DNA of 64,000 bases from Dipylidium caninum (taxonomy: Eukaryota > Platyhelminthes > Cestoda > Cyclophyllidea > Dipylidiidae), in contig QEYB01000812.1 of the NCBI GenBank assembly GCA_017562135.1, positions 29,377 to 93,376 of the forward strand. The letters run 5' to 3'. A program made the position numbers and the translations under genes. Positions 1 through 13,220 of this stretch are shown here, piece by piece; position 1 is the first letter of the stretch, and every line of letters begins with the position of its first letter. The notes below the pieces were generated by a model. That model worked only from the letters and a program-made list of their open reading frames with translations. It ran no database searches and was not told where the DNA came from.

Positions 1-3000
1 GGATGATGGAGACGGTGATGTTGTAGTGTGTGGCAGGTTGAGGTGAATTGGAGAGAGGCGGTGCGGAGCGTGAGCAAAGCATTGTCTTCGCAAGGCACTC
101 GGATTCACGAAGGTATGTGGAGTGAGCGTGGTGTCATTGATGGAGTATGGAGGAAAGACGATGTGCTGCGTTGAAGAAGCGTTGGATGATGGAGACGGTG
201 ATGTTGTAGTGTGTGGCAGGTTGAGGTGAATTGGAGAGAGGCGGTGCGGAGCGTGAGCAAAGCATTGTCTTCGCAAGGCACTCGGATTCACGAAGGTATG
301 TGGAGTGAGCGTGGTGTCATTGATGGAGTATGGAGGAAAGACGATGTGCTGCGTTGAAGAAGCGTTGGATGATGGAGACGGTGATGTTGTAGTGTGTGGC
401 AGGTTGAGGTGAATTGGAGAGAGGCGGTGCGGAGCGTGAGCAAAGCATTGTCTTCGCAAGGCACTCGGATTCACGAAGGTATGTGGAGTGAGCGTGGTGT
501 CATTGATGGAGTATGGAGGAAAGACGATGTGCTGCGTTGAAGAAGCGTTGGATGATGGAGACGGTGATGTTGTAGTGTGTGGCAGGTTGAGGTGAATTGG
601 AGAGAGGCGGTGCGGAGCGTGAGCAAAGCATTGTCTTCGCAAGGCACTCGGATTCACGAAGGTATGTGGAGTGAGCGTGGTGTCATTGATGGAGTATGGA
701 GGAAAGACGATGTGCTGCGTTGAAGAAGCGTTGGATGATGGAGACGGTGATGTTGTAGTGTGTGGCAGGTTGAGGTGAAAGGAGAGAGGCGGTGCGGAGC
801 GTGAGCAAAGCATTGTCTTCGCAAGGCACTCGGATTCACGAAGGTATGTGGAGTGAGCGTGGTGTCATTGATGGAGTATGGAGGAAAGACGATGTGCTGC
901 GTTGAAGAAGCGTTGGATGATGGAGACGGTGATGTTGTAGTGTGTGGCAGGTTGAGGTGAATTGGAGAGAGGCGGTGCGGAGCGTGAGCAAAGCATTGTC
1001 TTCGCAAGGCACTCGGATTCACGAAGGTATGTGGAGTGAGCGTGGTGTCATTGATGGAGTATGGAGGAAAGACGATGTGCTGCGTTGAAGAAGCGTTGGA
1101 TGATGGAGACGGTGATGTTGTAGTGTGTGGCAGGTTGAGGTGAATTGGAGAGAGGCGGTGCGGAGCGTGAGCAAAGCATTGTCTTCGCAAGGCACTCGGA
1201 TTCACGAAGGTATGTGGAGTGAGCGTGGTGTCATTGATGGAGTATGGAGGAAAGACGATGTGCTGCGTTGAAGAAGCGTTGGATGATGGAGACGGTGATG
1301 TTGTAGTGTGTGGCAGGTTGAGGTGAATAGGAGAGAGGCGGTGCGGAGCGTGAGCAAAGCATTGTCTTCGCAAGGCACTCGGATTCACGAAGGTATGTGG
1401 AGTGAGCGTGGTGTCATTGATGGAGTATGGAGGAAAGACGATGTGCTGCGTTGAAGAAGCGTTGGATGATGGAGACGGTGATGTTGTAGTGTGTGGCAGG
1501 TTGAGGTGAATTGGAGAGAGGCGGTGCGGAGCGTGAGCAAAGCATTGTCTTCGCAAGGCACTCGGATTCACGAAGGTATGTGGAGTGAGCGTGGTGTCAT
1601 TGATGGAGTATGGAGGAAAGACGATGTGCTGCGTTGAAGAAGCGTTGGATGATGGAGACGGTGATGTTGTAGTGTGTGGCAGGTTGAGGTGAATAGGAGA
1701 GAGGCGGTGCGGAGCGTGAGCAAAGCATTGTCTTCGCAAGGCACTCGGATTCACGAAGGTATGTGGAGTGAGCGTGGTGTCATTGATGGAGTATGGAGGA
1801 AAGACGATGTGCTGCGTTGAAGAAGCGTTGGATGATGGAGACGGTGATGTTGTAGTGTGTGGCAGGTTGAGGTGAATTGGAGAGAGGCGGTGCGGAGCGT
1901 GAGCAAAGCATTGTCTTCGCAAGGCACTCGGATTCACGAAGGTATGTGGAGTGAGCGTGGTGTCATTGATGGAGTATGGAGGAAAGACGATGTGCTGCGT
2001 TGAAGAAGCGTTGGATGATGGAGACGGTGATGTTGTAGTGTGTGGCAGGTTGAGGTGAATTGGAGAGAGGCGGTGCGGAGCGTGAGCAAAGCATTGTCTT
2101 CGCAAGGCACTCGGATTCACGAAGGTATGTGGAGTGAGCGTGGTGTCATTGATGGAGTATGGAGGAAAGACGATGTGCTGCGTTGAAGAAGCGTTGGATG
2201 ATGGAGACGGTGATGTTGTAGTGTGTGGCAGGTTGAGGTGAATTGGAGAGAGGCGGTGCGGAGCGTGAGCAAAGCATTGTCTTCGCAAGGCACTCGGATT
2301 CACGAAGGTATGTGGAGTGAGCGTGGTGTCATTGATGGAGTATGGAGGAAAGACGATGTGCTGCGTTGAAGAAGCGTTGGATGATGGAGACGGTGATGTT
2401 GTAGTGTGTGGCAGGTTGAGGTGAATTGGAGAGAGGCGGTGCGGAGCGTGAGCAAAGCATTGTCTTCGCAAGGCACTCGGATTCACGAAGGTATGTGGAG
2501 TGAGCGTGGTGTCATTGATGGAGTATGGAGGAAAGACGATGTGCTGCGTTGAAGAAGCGTTGGATGATGGAGACGGTGATGTTGTAGTGTGTGGCAGGTT
2601 GAGGTGAATTGGAGAGAGGCGGTGCGGAGCGTGAGCAAAGCATTGTCTTCGCAAGGCACTCGGATTCACGAAGGTATGTGGAGTGAGCGTGGTGTCATTG
2701 ATGGAGTATGGAGGAAAGACGATGTGCTGCGTTGAAGAAGCGTTGGATGATGGAGACGGTGATGTTGTAGTGTGTGGCAGGTTGAGGTGAATAGGAGAGA
2801 GGCGGTGCGGAGCGTGAGCAAAGCATTGTCTTCGCAAGGCACTCGGATTCACGAAGGTATGTGGAGTGAGCGTGGTGTCATTGATGGAGTATGGAGGAAA
2901 GACGATGTGCTGCGTTGAAGAAGCGTTGGATGATGGAGACGGTGATGTTGTAGTGTGTGGCAGGTTGAGGTGAATTGGAGAGAGGCGGTGCGGAGCGTGA

Positions 3001-6000
3001 GCAAAGCATTGTCTTCGCAAGGCACTCGGATTCACGAAGGTATGTGGAGTGAGCGTGGTGTCATTGATGGAGTATGGAGGAAAGACGATGTGCTGCGTTG
3101 AAGAAGCGTTGGATGATGGAGACGGTGATGTTGTAGTGTGTGGCAGGTTGAGGTGAATTGGAGAGAGGCGGTGCGGAGCGTGAGCAAAGCATTGTCTTCG
3201 CAAGGCACTCGGATTCACGAAGGTATGTGGAGTGAGCGTGGTGTCATTGATGGAGTATGGAGGAAAGACGATGTGCTGCGTTGAAGAAGCGTTGGATGAT
3301 GGAGACGGTGATGTTGTAGTGTGTGGCAGGTTGAGGTGAATAGGAGAGAGGCGGTGCGGAGCGTGAGCAAAGCATTGTCTTCGCAAGGCACTCGGATTCA
3401 CGAAGGTATGTGGAGTGAGCGTGGTGTCATTGATGGAGTATGGAGGAAAGACGATGTGCTGCGTTGAAGAAGCGTTGGATGATGGAGACGGTGATGTTGT
3501 AGTGTGTGGCAGGTTGAGGTGAATTGGAGAGAGGCGGTGCGGAGCGTGAGCAAAGCATTGTCTTCGCAAGGCACTCGGATTCACGAAGGTATGTGGAGTG
3601 AGCGTGGTGTCATTGATGGAGTATGGAGGAAAGACGATGTGCTGCGTTGAAGAAGCGTTGGATGATGGAGACGGTGATGTTGTAGTGTGTGGCAGGTTGA
3701 GGTGAATTGGAGAGAGGCGGTGCGGAGCGTGAGCAAAGCATTGTCTTCGCAAGGCACTCGGATTCACGAAGGTATGTGGAGTGAGCGTGGTGTCATTGAT
3801 GGAGTATGGAGGAAAGACGATGTGCTGCGTTGAAGAAGCGTTGGATGATGGAGACGGTGATGTTGTAGTGTGTGGCAGGTTGAGGTGAATAGGAGAGAGG
3901 CGGTGCGGAGCGTGAGCAAAGCATTGTCTTCGCAAGGCACTCGGATTCACGAAGGTATGTGGAGTGAGCGTGGTGTCATTGATGGAGTATGGAGGAAAGA
4001 CGATGTGCTGCGTTGAAGAAGCGTTGGATGATGGAGACGGTGATGTTGTAGTGTGTGGCAGGTTGAGGTGAATTGGAGAGAGGCGGTGCGGAGCGTGAGC
4101 AAAGCATTGTCTTCGCAAGGCACTCGGATTCACGAAGGTATGTGGAGTGAGCGTGGTGTCATTGATGGAGTATGGAGGAAAGACGATGTGCTGCGTTGAA
4201 GAAGCGTTGGATGATGGAGACGGTGATGTTGTAGTGTGTGGCAGGTTGAGGTGAATTGGAGAGAGGCGGTGCGGAGCGTGAGCAAAGCATTGTCTTCGCA
4301 AGGCACTCGGATTCACGAAGGTATGTGGAGTGAGCGTGGTGTCATTGATGGAGTATGGAGGAAAGACGATGTGCTGCGTTGAAGAAGCGTTGGATGATGG
4401 AGACGGTGATGTTGTAGTGTGTGGCAGGTTGAGGTGAATTGGAGAGAGGCGGTGCGGAGCGTGAGCAAAGCATTGTCTTCGCAAGGCACTCGGATTCACG
4501 AAGGTATGTGGAGTGAGCGTGGTGTCATTGATGGAGTATGGAGGAAAGACGATGTGCTGCGTTGAAGAAGCGTTGGATGATGGAGACGGTGATGTTGTAG
4601 TGTGTGGCAGGTTGAGGTGAATTGGAGAGAGGCGGTGCGGAGCGTGAGCAAAGCATTGTCTTCGCAAGGCACTCGGATTCACGAAGGTATGTGGAGTGAG
4701 CGTGGTGTCATTGATGGAGTATGGAGGAAAGACGATGTGCTGCGTTGAAGAAGCGTTGGATGATGGAGACGGTGATGTTGTAGTGTGTGGCAGGTTGAGG
4801 TGAATTGGAGAGAGGCGGTGCGGAGCGTGAGCAAAGCATTGTCTTCGCAAGGCACTCGGATTCACGAAGGTATGTGGAGTGAGCGTGGTGTCATTGATGG
4901 AGTATGGAGGAAAGACGATGTGCTGCGTTGAAGAAGCGTTGGATGATGGAGACGGTGATGTTGTAGTGTGTGGCAGGTTGAGGTGAATAGGAGAGAGGCG
5001 GTGCGGAGCGTGAGCAAAGCATTGTCTTCGCAAGGCACTCGGATTCACGAAGGTATGTGGAGTGAGCGTGGTGTCATTGATGGAGTATGGAGGAAAGACG
5101 ATGTGCTGCGTTGAAGAAGCGTTGGATGATGGAGACGGTGATGTTGTAGTGTGTGGCAGGTTGAGGTGAATAGGAGAGAGGCGGTGCGGAGCGTGAGCAA
5201 AGCATTGTCTTCGCAAGGCACTCGGATTCACGAAGGTATGTGGAGTGAGCGTGGTGTCATTGATGGAGTATGGAGGAAAGACGATGTGCTGCGTTGAAGA
5301 AGCGTTGGATGATGGAGACGGTGATGTTGTAGTGTGTGGCAGGTTGAGGTGAATTGGAGAGAGGCGGTGCGGAGCGTGAGCAAAGCATTGTCTTCGCAAG
5401 GCACTCGGATTCACGAAGGTATGTGGAGTGAGCGTGGTGTCATTGATGGAGTATGGAGGAAAGACGATGTGCTGCGTTGAAGAAGCGTTGGATGATGGAG
5501 ACGGTGATGTTGTAGTGTGTGGCAGGTTGAGGTGAATTGGAGAGAGGCGGTGCGGAGCGTGAGCAAAGCATTGTCTTCGCAAGGCACTCGGATTCACGAA
5601 GGTATGTGGAGTGAGCGTGGTGTCATTGATGGAGTATGGAGGAAAGACGATGTGCTGCGTTGAAGAAGCGTTGGATGATGGAGACGGTGATGTTGTAGTG
5701 TGTGGCAGGTTGAGGTGAATAGGAGAGAGGCGGTGCGGAGCGTGAGCAAAGCATTGTCTTCGCAAGGCACTCGGATTCACGAAGGTATGTGGAGTGAGCG
5801 TGGTGTCATTGATGGAGTATGGAGGAAAGACGATGTGCTGCGTTGAAGAAGCGTTGGATGATGGAGACGGTGATGTTGTAGTGTGTGGCAGGTTGAGGTG
5901 AATTGGAGAGAGGCGGTGCGGAGCGTGAGCAAAGCATTGTCTTCGCAAGGCACTCGGATTCACGAAGGTATGTGGAGTGAGCGTGGTGTCATTGATGGAG

Positions 6001-9000
6001 TATGGAGGAAAGACGATGTGCTGCGTTGAAGAAGCGTTGGATGATGGAGACGGTGATGTTGTAGTGTGTGGCAGGTTGAGGTGAATTGGAGAGAGGCGGT
6101 GCGGAGCGTGAGCAAAGCATTGTCTTCGCAAGGCACTCGGATTCACGAAGGTATGTGGAGTGAGCGTGGTGTCATTGATGGAGTATGGAGGAAAGACGAT
6201 GTGCTGCGTTGAAGAAGCGTTGGATGATGGAGACGGTGATGTTGTAGTGTGTGGCAGGTTGAGGTGAATTGGAGAGAGGCGGTGCGGAGCGTGAGCAAAG
6301 CATTGTCTTCGCAAGGCACTCGGATTCACGAAGGTATGTGGAGTGAGCGTGGTGTCATTGATGGAGTATGGAGGAAAGACGATGTGCTGCGTTGAAGAAG
6401 CGTTGGATGATGGAGACGGTGATGTTGTAGTGTGTGGCAGGTTGAGGTGAATAGGAGAGAGGCGGTGCGGAGCGTGAGCAAAGCATTGTCTTCGCAAGGC
6501 ACTCGGATTCACGAAGGTATGTGGAGTGAGCGTGGTGTCATTGATGGAGTATGGAGGAAAGACGATGTGCTGCGTTGAAGAAGCGTTGGATGATGGAGAC
6601 GGTGATGTTGTAGTGTGTGGCAGGTTGAGGTGAATTGGAGAGAGGCGGTGCGGAGCGTGAGCAAAGCATTGTCTTCGCAAGGCACTCGGATTCACGAAGG
6701 TATGTGGAGTGAGCGTGGTGTCATTGATGGAGTATGGAGGAAAGACGATGTGCTGCGTTGAAGAAGCGTTGGATGATGGAGACGGTGATGTTGTAGTGTG
6801 TGGCAGGTTGAGGTGAATTGGAGAGAGGCGGTGCGGAGCGTGAGCAAAGCATTGTCTTCGCAAGGCACTCGGATTCACGAAGGTATGTGGAGTGAGCGTG
6901 GTGTCATTGATGGAGTATGGAGGAAAGACGATGTGCTGCGTTGAAGAAGCGTTGGATGATGGAGACGGTGATGTTGTAGTGTGTGGCAGGTTGAGGTGAA
7001 TTGGAGAGAGGCGGTGCGGAGCGTGAGCAAAGCATTGTCTTCGCAAGGCACTCGGATTCACGAAGGTATGTGGAGTGAGCGTGGTGTCATTGATGGAGTA
7101 TGGAGGAAAGACGATGTGCTGCGTTGAAGAAGCGTTGGATGATGGAGACGGTGATGTTGTAGTGTGTGGCAGGTTGAGGTGAATTGGAGAGAGGCGGTGC
7201 GGAGCGTGAGCAAAGCATTGTCTTCGCAAGGCACTCGGATTCACGAAGGTATGTGGAGTGAGCGTGGTGTCATTGATGGAGTATGGAGGAAAGACGATGT
7301 GCTGCGTTGAAGAAGCGTTGGATGATGGAGACGGTGATGTTGTAGTGTGTGGCAGGTTGAGGTGAATAGGAGAGAGGCGGTGCGGAGCGTGAGCAAAGCA
7401 TTGTCTTCGCAAGGCACTCGGATTCACGAAGGTATGTGGAGTGAGCGTGGTGTCATTGATGGAGTATGGAGGAAAGACGATGTGCTGCGTTGAAGAAGCG
7501 TTGGATGATGGAGACGGTGATGTTGTAGTGTGTGGCAGGTTGAGGTGAATTGGAGAGAGGCGGTGCGGAGCGTGAGCAAAGCATTGTCTTCGCAAGGCAC
7601 TCGGATTCACGAAGGTATGTGGAGTGAGCGTGGTGTCATTGATGGAGTATGGAGGAAAGACGATGTGCTGCGTTGAAGAAGCGTTGGATGATGGAGACGG
7701 TGATGTTGTAGTGTGTGGCAGGTTGAGGTGAATAGGAGAGAGGCGGTGCGGAGCGTGAGCAAAGCATTGTCTTCGCAAGGCACTCGGATTCACGAAGGTA
7801 TGTGGAGTGAGCGTGGTGTCATTGATGGAGTATGGAGGAAAGACGATGTGCTGCGTTGAAGAAGCGTTGGATGATGGAGACGGTGATGTTGTAGTGTGTG
7901 GCAGGTTGAGGTGAATTGGAGAGAGGCGGTGCGGAGCGTGAGCAAAGCATTGTCTTCGCAAGGCACTCGGATTCACGAAGGTATGTGGAGTGAGCGTGGT
8001 GTCATTGATGGAGTATGGAGGAAAGACGATGTGCTGCGTTGAAGAAGCGTTGGATGATGGAGACGGTGATGTTGTAGTGTGTGGCAGGTTGAGGTGAATT
8101 GGAGAGAGGCGGTGCGGAGCGTGAGCAAAGCATTGTCTTCGCAAGGCACTCGGATTCACGAAGGTATGTGGAGTGAGCGTGGTGTCATTGATGGAGTATG
8201 GAGGAAAGACGATGTGCTGCGTTGAAGAAGCGTTGGATGATGGAGACGGTGATGTTGTAGTGTGTGGCAGGTTGAGGTGAATAGGAGAGAGGCGGTGCGG
8301 AGCGTGAGCAAAGCATTGTCTTCGCAAGGCACTCGGATTCACGAAGGTATGTGGAGTGAGCGTGGTGTCATTGATGGAGTATGGAGGAAAGACGATGTGC
8401 TGCGTTGAAGAAGCGTTGGATGATGGAGACGGTGATGTTGTAGTGTGTGGCAGGTTGAGGTGAATTGGAGAGAGGCGGTGCGGAGCGTGAGCAAAGCATT
8501 GTCTTCGCAAGGCACTCGGATTCACGAAGGTATGTGGAGTGAGCGTGGTGTCATTGATGGAGTATGGAGGAAAGACGATGTGCTGCGTTGAAGAAGCGTT
8601 GGATGATGGAGACGGTGATGTTGTAGTGTGTGGCAGGTTGAGGTGAATTGGAGAGAGGCGGTGCGGAGCGTGAGCAAAGCATTGTCTTCGCAAGGCACTC
8701 GGATTCACGAAGGTATGTGGAGTGAGCGTGGTGTCATTGATGGAGTATGGAGGAAAGACGATGTGCTGCGTTGAAGAAGCGTTGGATGATGGAGACGGTG
8801 ATGTTGTAGTGTGTGGCAGGTTGAGGTGAATTGGAGAGAGGCGGTGCGGAGCGTGAGCAAAGCATTGTCTTCGCAAGGCACTCGGATTCACGAAGGTATG
8901 TGGAGTGAGCGTGGTGTCATTGATGGAGTATGGAGGAAAGACGATGTGCTGCGTTGAAGAAGCGTTGGATGATGGAGACGGTGATGTTGTAGTGTGTGGC

Positions 9001-9375
9001 AGGTTGAGGTGAATTGGAGAGAGGCGGTGCGGAGCGTGAGCAAAGCATTGTCTTCGCAAGGCACTCGGATTCACGAAGGTATGTGGAGTGAGCGTGGTGT
9101 CATTGATGGAGTATGGAGGAAAGACGATGTGCTGCGTTGAAGAAGCGTTGGATGATGGAGACGGTGATGTTGTAGTGTGTGGCAGGTTGAGGTGAATTGG
9201 AGAGAGGCGGTGCGGAGCGTGAGCAAAGCATTGTCTTCGCAAGGCACTCGGATTCACGAAGGTATGTGGAGTGAGCGTGGTGTCATTGATGGAGTATGGA
9301 GGAAAGACGATGTGCTGCGTTGAAGAAGCGTTGGATGATGGAGACGGTGATGTTGTAGTGTGTGGCAGGTTGAGG

Positions 9376-12310
9376 TGAATAGGAGAGAGGCGGTGCGGAG
9401 CGTGAGCAAAGCATTGTCTTCGCAAGGCACTCGGATTCACGAAGGTATGTGGAGTGAGCGTGGTGTCATTGATGGAGTATGGAGGAAAGACGATGTGCTG
9501 CGTTGAAGAAGCGTTGGATGATGGAGACGGTGATGTTGTAGTGTGTGGCAGGTTGAGGTGAATAGGAGAGAGGCGGTGCGGAGCGTGAGCAAAGCATTGT
9601 CTTCGCAAGGCACTCGGATTCACGAAGGTATGTGGAGTGAGCGTGGTGTCATTGATGGAGTATGGAGGAAAGACGATGTGCTGCGTTGAAGAAGCGTTGG
9701 ATGATGGAGACGGTGATGTTGTAGTGTGTGGCAGGTTGAGGTGAATAGGAGAGAGGCGGTGCGGAGCGTGAGCAAAGCATTGTCTTCGCAAGGCACTCGG
9801 ATTCACGAAGGTATGTGGAGTGAGCGTGGTGTCATTGATGGAGTATGGAGGAAAGACGATGTGCTGCGTTGAAGAAGCGTTGGATGATGGAGACGGTGAT
9901 GTTGTAGTGTGTGGCAGGTTGAGGTGAATTGGAGAGAGGCGGTGCGGAGCGTGAGCAAAGCATTGTCTTCGCAAGGCACTCGGATTCACGAAGGTATGTG
10001 GAGTGAGCGTGGTGTCATTGATGGAGTATGGAGGAAAGACGATGTGCTGCGTTGAAGAAGCGTTGGATGATGGAGACGGTGATGTTGTAGTGTGTGGCAG
10101 GTTGAGGTGAATAGGAGAGAGGCGGTGCGGAGCGTGAGCAAAGCATTGTCTTCGCAAGGCACTCGGATTCACGAAGGTATGTGGAGTGAGCGTGGTGTCA
10201 TTGATGGAGTATGGAGGAAAGACGATGTGCTGCGTTGAAGAAGCGTTGGATGATGGAGACGGTGATGTTGTAGTGTGTGGCAGGTTGAGGTGAATAGGAG
10301 AGAGGCGGTGCGGAGCGTGAGCAAAGCATTGTCTTCGCAAGGCACTCGGATTCACGAAGGTATGTGGAGTGAGCGTGGTGTCATTGATGGAGTATGGAGG
10401 AAAGACGATGTGCTGCGTTGAAGAAGCGTTGGATGATGGAGACGGTGATGTTGTAGTGTGTGGCAGGTTGAGGTGAATAGGAGAGAGGCGGTGCGGAGCG
10501 TGAGCAAAGCATTGTCTTCGCAAGGCACTCGGATTCACGAAGGTATGTGGAGTGAGCGTGGTGTCATTGATGGAGTATGGAGGAAAGACGATGTGCTGCG
10601 TTGAAGAAGCGTTGGATGATGGAGACGGTGATGTTGTAGTGTGTGGCAGGTTGAGGTGAAGGAGAGAGGCGGTGCGGAGCGTGAGCAAAGCATTGTCTTC
10701 GCAAGGCACTCGGATTCACGAAGGTATGTGGAGTGAGCGTGGTGTCATTGATGGAGTATGGAGGAAAGACGATGTGCTGCGTTGAAGAAGCGTTGGATGA
10801 TGGAGACGGTGATGTTGTAGTGTGTGGCAGGTTGAGGTGAATAGGAGAGAGGCGGTGCGGAGCGTGAGCAAAGCATTGTCTTCGCAAGGCACTCGGATTC
10901 ACGAAGGTATGTGGAGTGAGCGTGGTGTCATTGATGGAGTATGGAGGAAAGACGATGTGCTGCGTTGAAGAAGCGTTGGATGATGGAGACGGTGATGTTG
11001 TAGTGTGTGGCAGGTTGAGGTGAAGGAGAGAGGCGGTGCGGAGCGTGAGCAAAGCATTGTCTTCGCAAGGCACTCGGATTCACGAAGGTATGTGGAGTGA
11101 GCGTGGTGTCATTGATGGAGTATGGAGGAAAGACGATGTGCTGCGTTGAAGAAGCGTTGGATGATGGAGACGGTGATGTTGTAGTGTGTGGCAGGTTGAG
11201 GTGAATAGGAGAGAGGCGGTGCGGAGCGTGAGCAAAGCATTGTCTTCGCAAGGCACTCGGATTCACGAAGGTATGTGGAGTGAGCGTGGTGTCATTGATG
11301 GAGTATGGAGGAAAGACGATGTGCTGCGTTGAAGAAGCGTTGGATGATGGAGACGGTGATGTTGTAGTGTGTGGCAGGTTGAGGTGAATAGGAGAGAGGC
11401 GGTGCGGAGCGTGAGCAAAGCATTGTCTTCGCAAGGCACTCGGATTCACGAAGGTATGTGGAGTGAGCGTGGTGTCATTGATGGAGTATGGAGGAAAGAC
11501 GATGTGCTGCGTTGAAGAAGCGTTGGATGATGGAGACGGTGATGTTGTAGTGTGTGGCAGGTTGAGGTGAATAGGAGAGAGGCGGTGCGGAGCGTGAGCA
11601 AAGCATTGTCTTCGCAAGGCACTCGGATTCACGAAGGTATGTGGAGTGAGCGTGGTGTCATTGATGGAGTATGGAGGAAAGACGATGTGCTGCGTTGAAG
11701 AAGCGTTGGATGATGGAGACGGTGATGTTGTAGTGTGTGGCAGGTTGAGGTGAATAGGAGAGAGGCGGTGCGGAGCGTGAGCAAAGCATTGTCTTCGCAA
11801 GGCACTCGGATTCACGAAGGTATGTGGAGTGAGCGTGGTGTCATTGATGGAGTATGGAGGAAAGACGATGTGCTGCGTTGAAGAAGCGTTGGATGATGGA
11901 GACGGTGATGTTGTAGTGTGTGGCAGGTTGAGGTGAATAGGAGAGAGGCGGTGCGGAGCGTGAGCAAAGCATTGTCTTCGCAAGGCACTCGGATTCACGA
12001 AGGTATGTGGAGTGAGCGTGGTGTCATTGATGGAGTATGGAGGAAAGACGATGTGCTGCGTTGAAGAAGCGTTGGATGATGGAGACGGTGATGTTGTAGT
12101 GTGTGGCAGGTTGAGGTGAATAGGAGAGAGGCGGTGCGGAGCGTGAGCAAAGCATTGTCTTCGCAAGGCACTCGGATTCACGAAGGTATGTGGAGTGAGC
12201 GTGGTGTCATTGATGGAGTATGGAGGAAAGACGATGTGCTGCGTTGAAGAAGCGTTGGATGATGGAGACGGTGATGTTGTAGTGTGTGGCAGGTTGAGGT
12301 GAAGGAGAGA
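9376..12310. repeat. Satellite sub-block dominated by the TA variant and 181-bp monomers
   Basis: In most of the first 9 kb the variable site after GGTGAA reads TT, with TA scattered among the copies. From about 9376 to 12300 nearly every monomer reads TA, and three monomers (sites near 10657, 11021 and 12300) lack both bases and are 181 long. This is a locally homogenised block, as expected if short runs of monomers were recently copied together. Confidence 0.8.
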
Positions 12311-12609
12311 GGCGGTGCGGAGCGTGAGCAAAGCATTGTCTTCGCAAGGCACTCGGATTCACGAAGGTATGTGGAGTGAGCGTGGTGTCATTGATGGAGT
12401 ATGGAGGAAAGACGATGTGCTGCGTTGAAGAAGCGTTGGATGATGGAGACGGTGATGTTGTAGTGTGTGGCAGGTTGAGGTGAATTGGAGAGAGGCGGTG
12501 CGGAGCGTGAGCAAAGCATTGTCTTCGCAAGGCACTCGGATTCACGAAGGTATGTGGAGTGAGCGTGGTGTCATTGATGGAGTATGGAGGAAAGACGATG
12601 TGCTGCGTT

Positions 12610-13220
12610 GAAGGAGCGTTGGATGATGGAGACGGTGATGTTGTAGTGTGTGGGAGGTTGAGGTGAAAAGGAGAGAGGCGGTGCGGAGCGTGAGCAAAGC
12701 ATTGTCTTCGCAAGGCACTCGGATTCACGAAGGTATGTGGAGTGAGCGTGGTGTCATTGATGGAGTATGGAGGAAAGACGATGTGCTGCGTTGAAGGAGC
12801 GTTGGATGATGGAGACGGTGATGTTGTAGTGTGTGGGAGGTTGAGGTGAAAAGGAGAGAGGCGGTGCGGAGCGTGAGCAAAGCATTGTCTTCGCAAGGCA
12901 CTCGGATTCACGAAGGTATGTGGAGTGAGCGTGGTGTCATTGATGGAGTATGGAGGAAAGACGATGTGCTGCGTTGAAGGAGCGTTGGATGATGGAGACG
13001 GTGATGTTGTAGTGTGTGGCAGGTTGAGGTGAATTGGAGAGAGGCGGTGCGGAGCGTGAGCAAAGCATTGTCTTCGCAAGGCACTCGGATTCACGAAGGT
13101 ATGTGGAGTGAGCGTGGTGTCATTGATGGAGTATGGAGGAAAGACGATGTGCTGCGTTGAAGGAGCGTTGGATGATGGAGACGGTGATGTTGTAGTGTGT
13201 GGCAGGTTGAGGTGAATAGA
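12610..13220. repeat. Minority satellite haplotype (GAAGGAGCG / GTGGGAGG), cluster 1
   Basis: Here monomers change GAAGAAGCG to GAAGGAGCG, GTGGCAGG to GTGGGAGG, and read AA at the variable site. The first two monomers carry all three changes. The next two carry only GAAGGAGCG, and the last ends with a 3-base deletion near 13217 (180-bp monomer). The linked changes define a distinct subfamily, and the partial types look like recombinants with the major type. Confidence 0.85.

Noticed and set aside
90..120. CENP-B-box-like sequence near TTCGCAAGGCACTCGG in each monomer
   Set aside because: Only the TTCG start and part of the 3-prime end resemble the box, and a base insertion is needed. Not enough to call.
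654..10709. Giant minus-strand protein of tandem 61-residue repeats
   Set aside because: The frame exists because the monomer length is a multiple of three. It breaks at 181-, 182- and 179-base monomers, restarts repeatedly, and shows no start, promoter or domain evidence.
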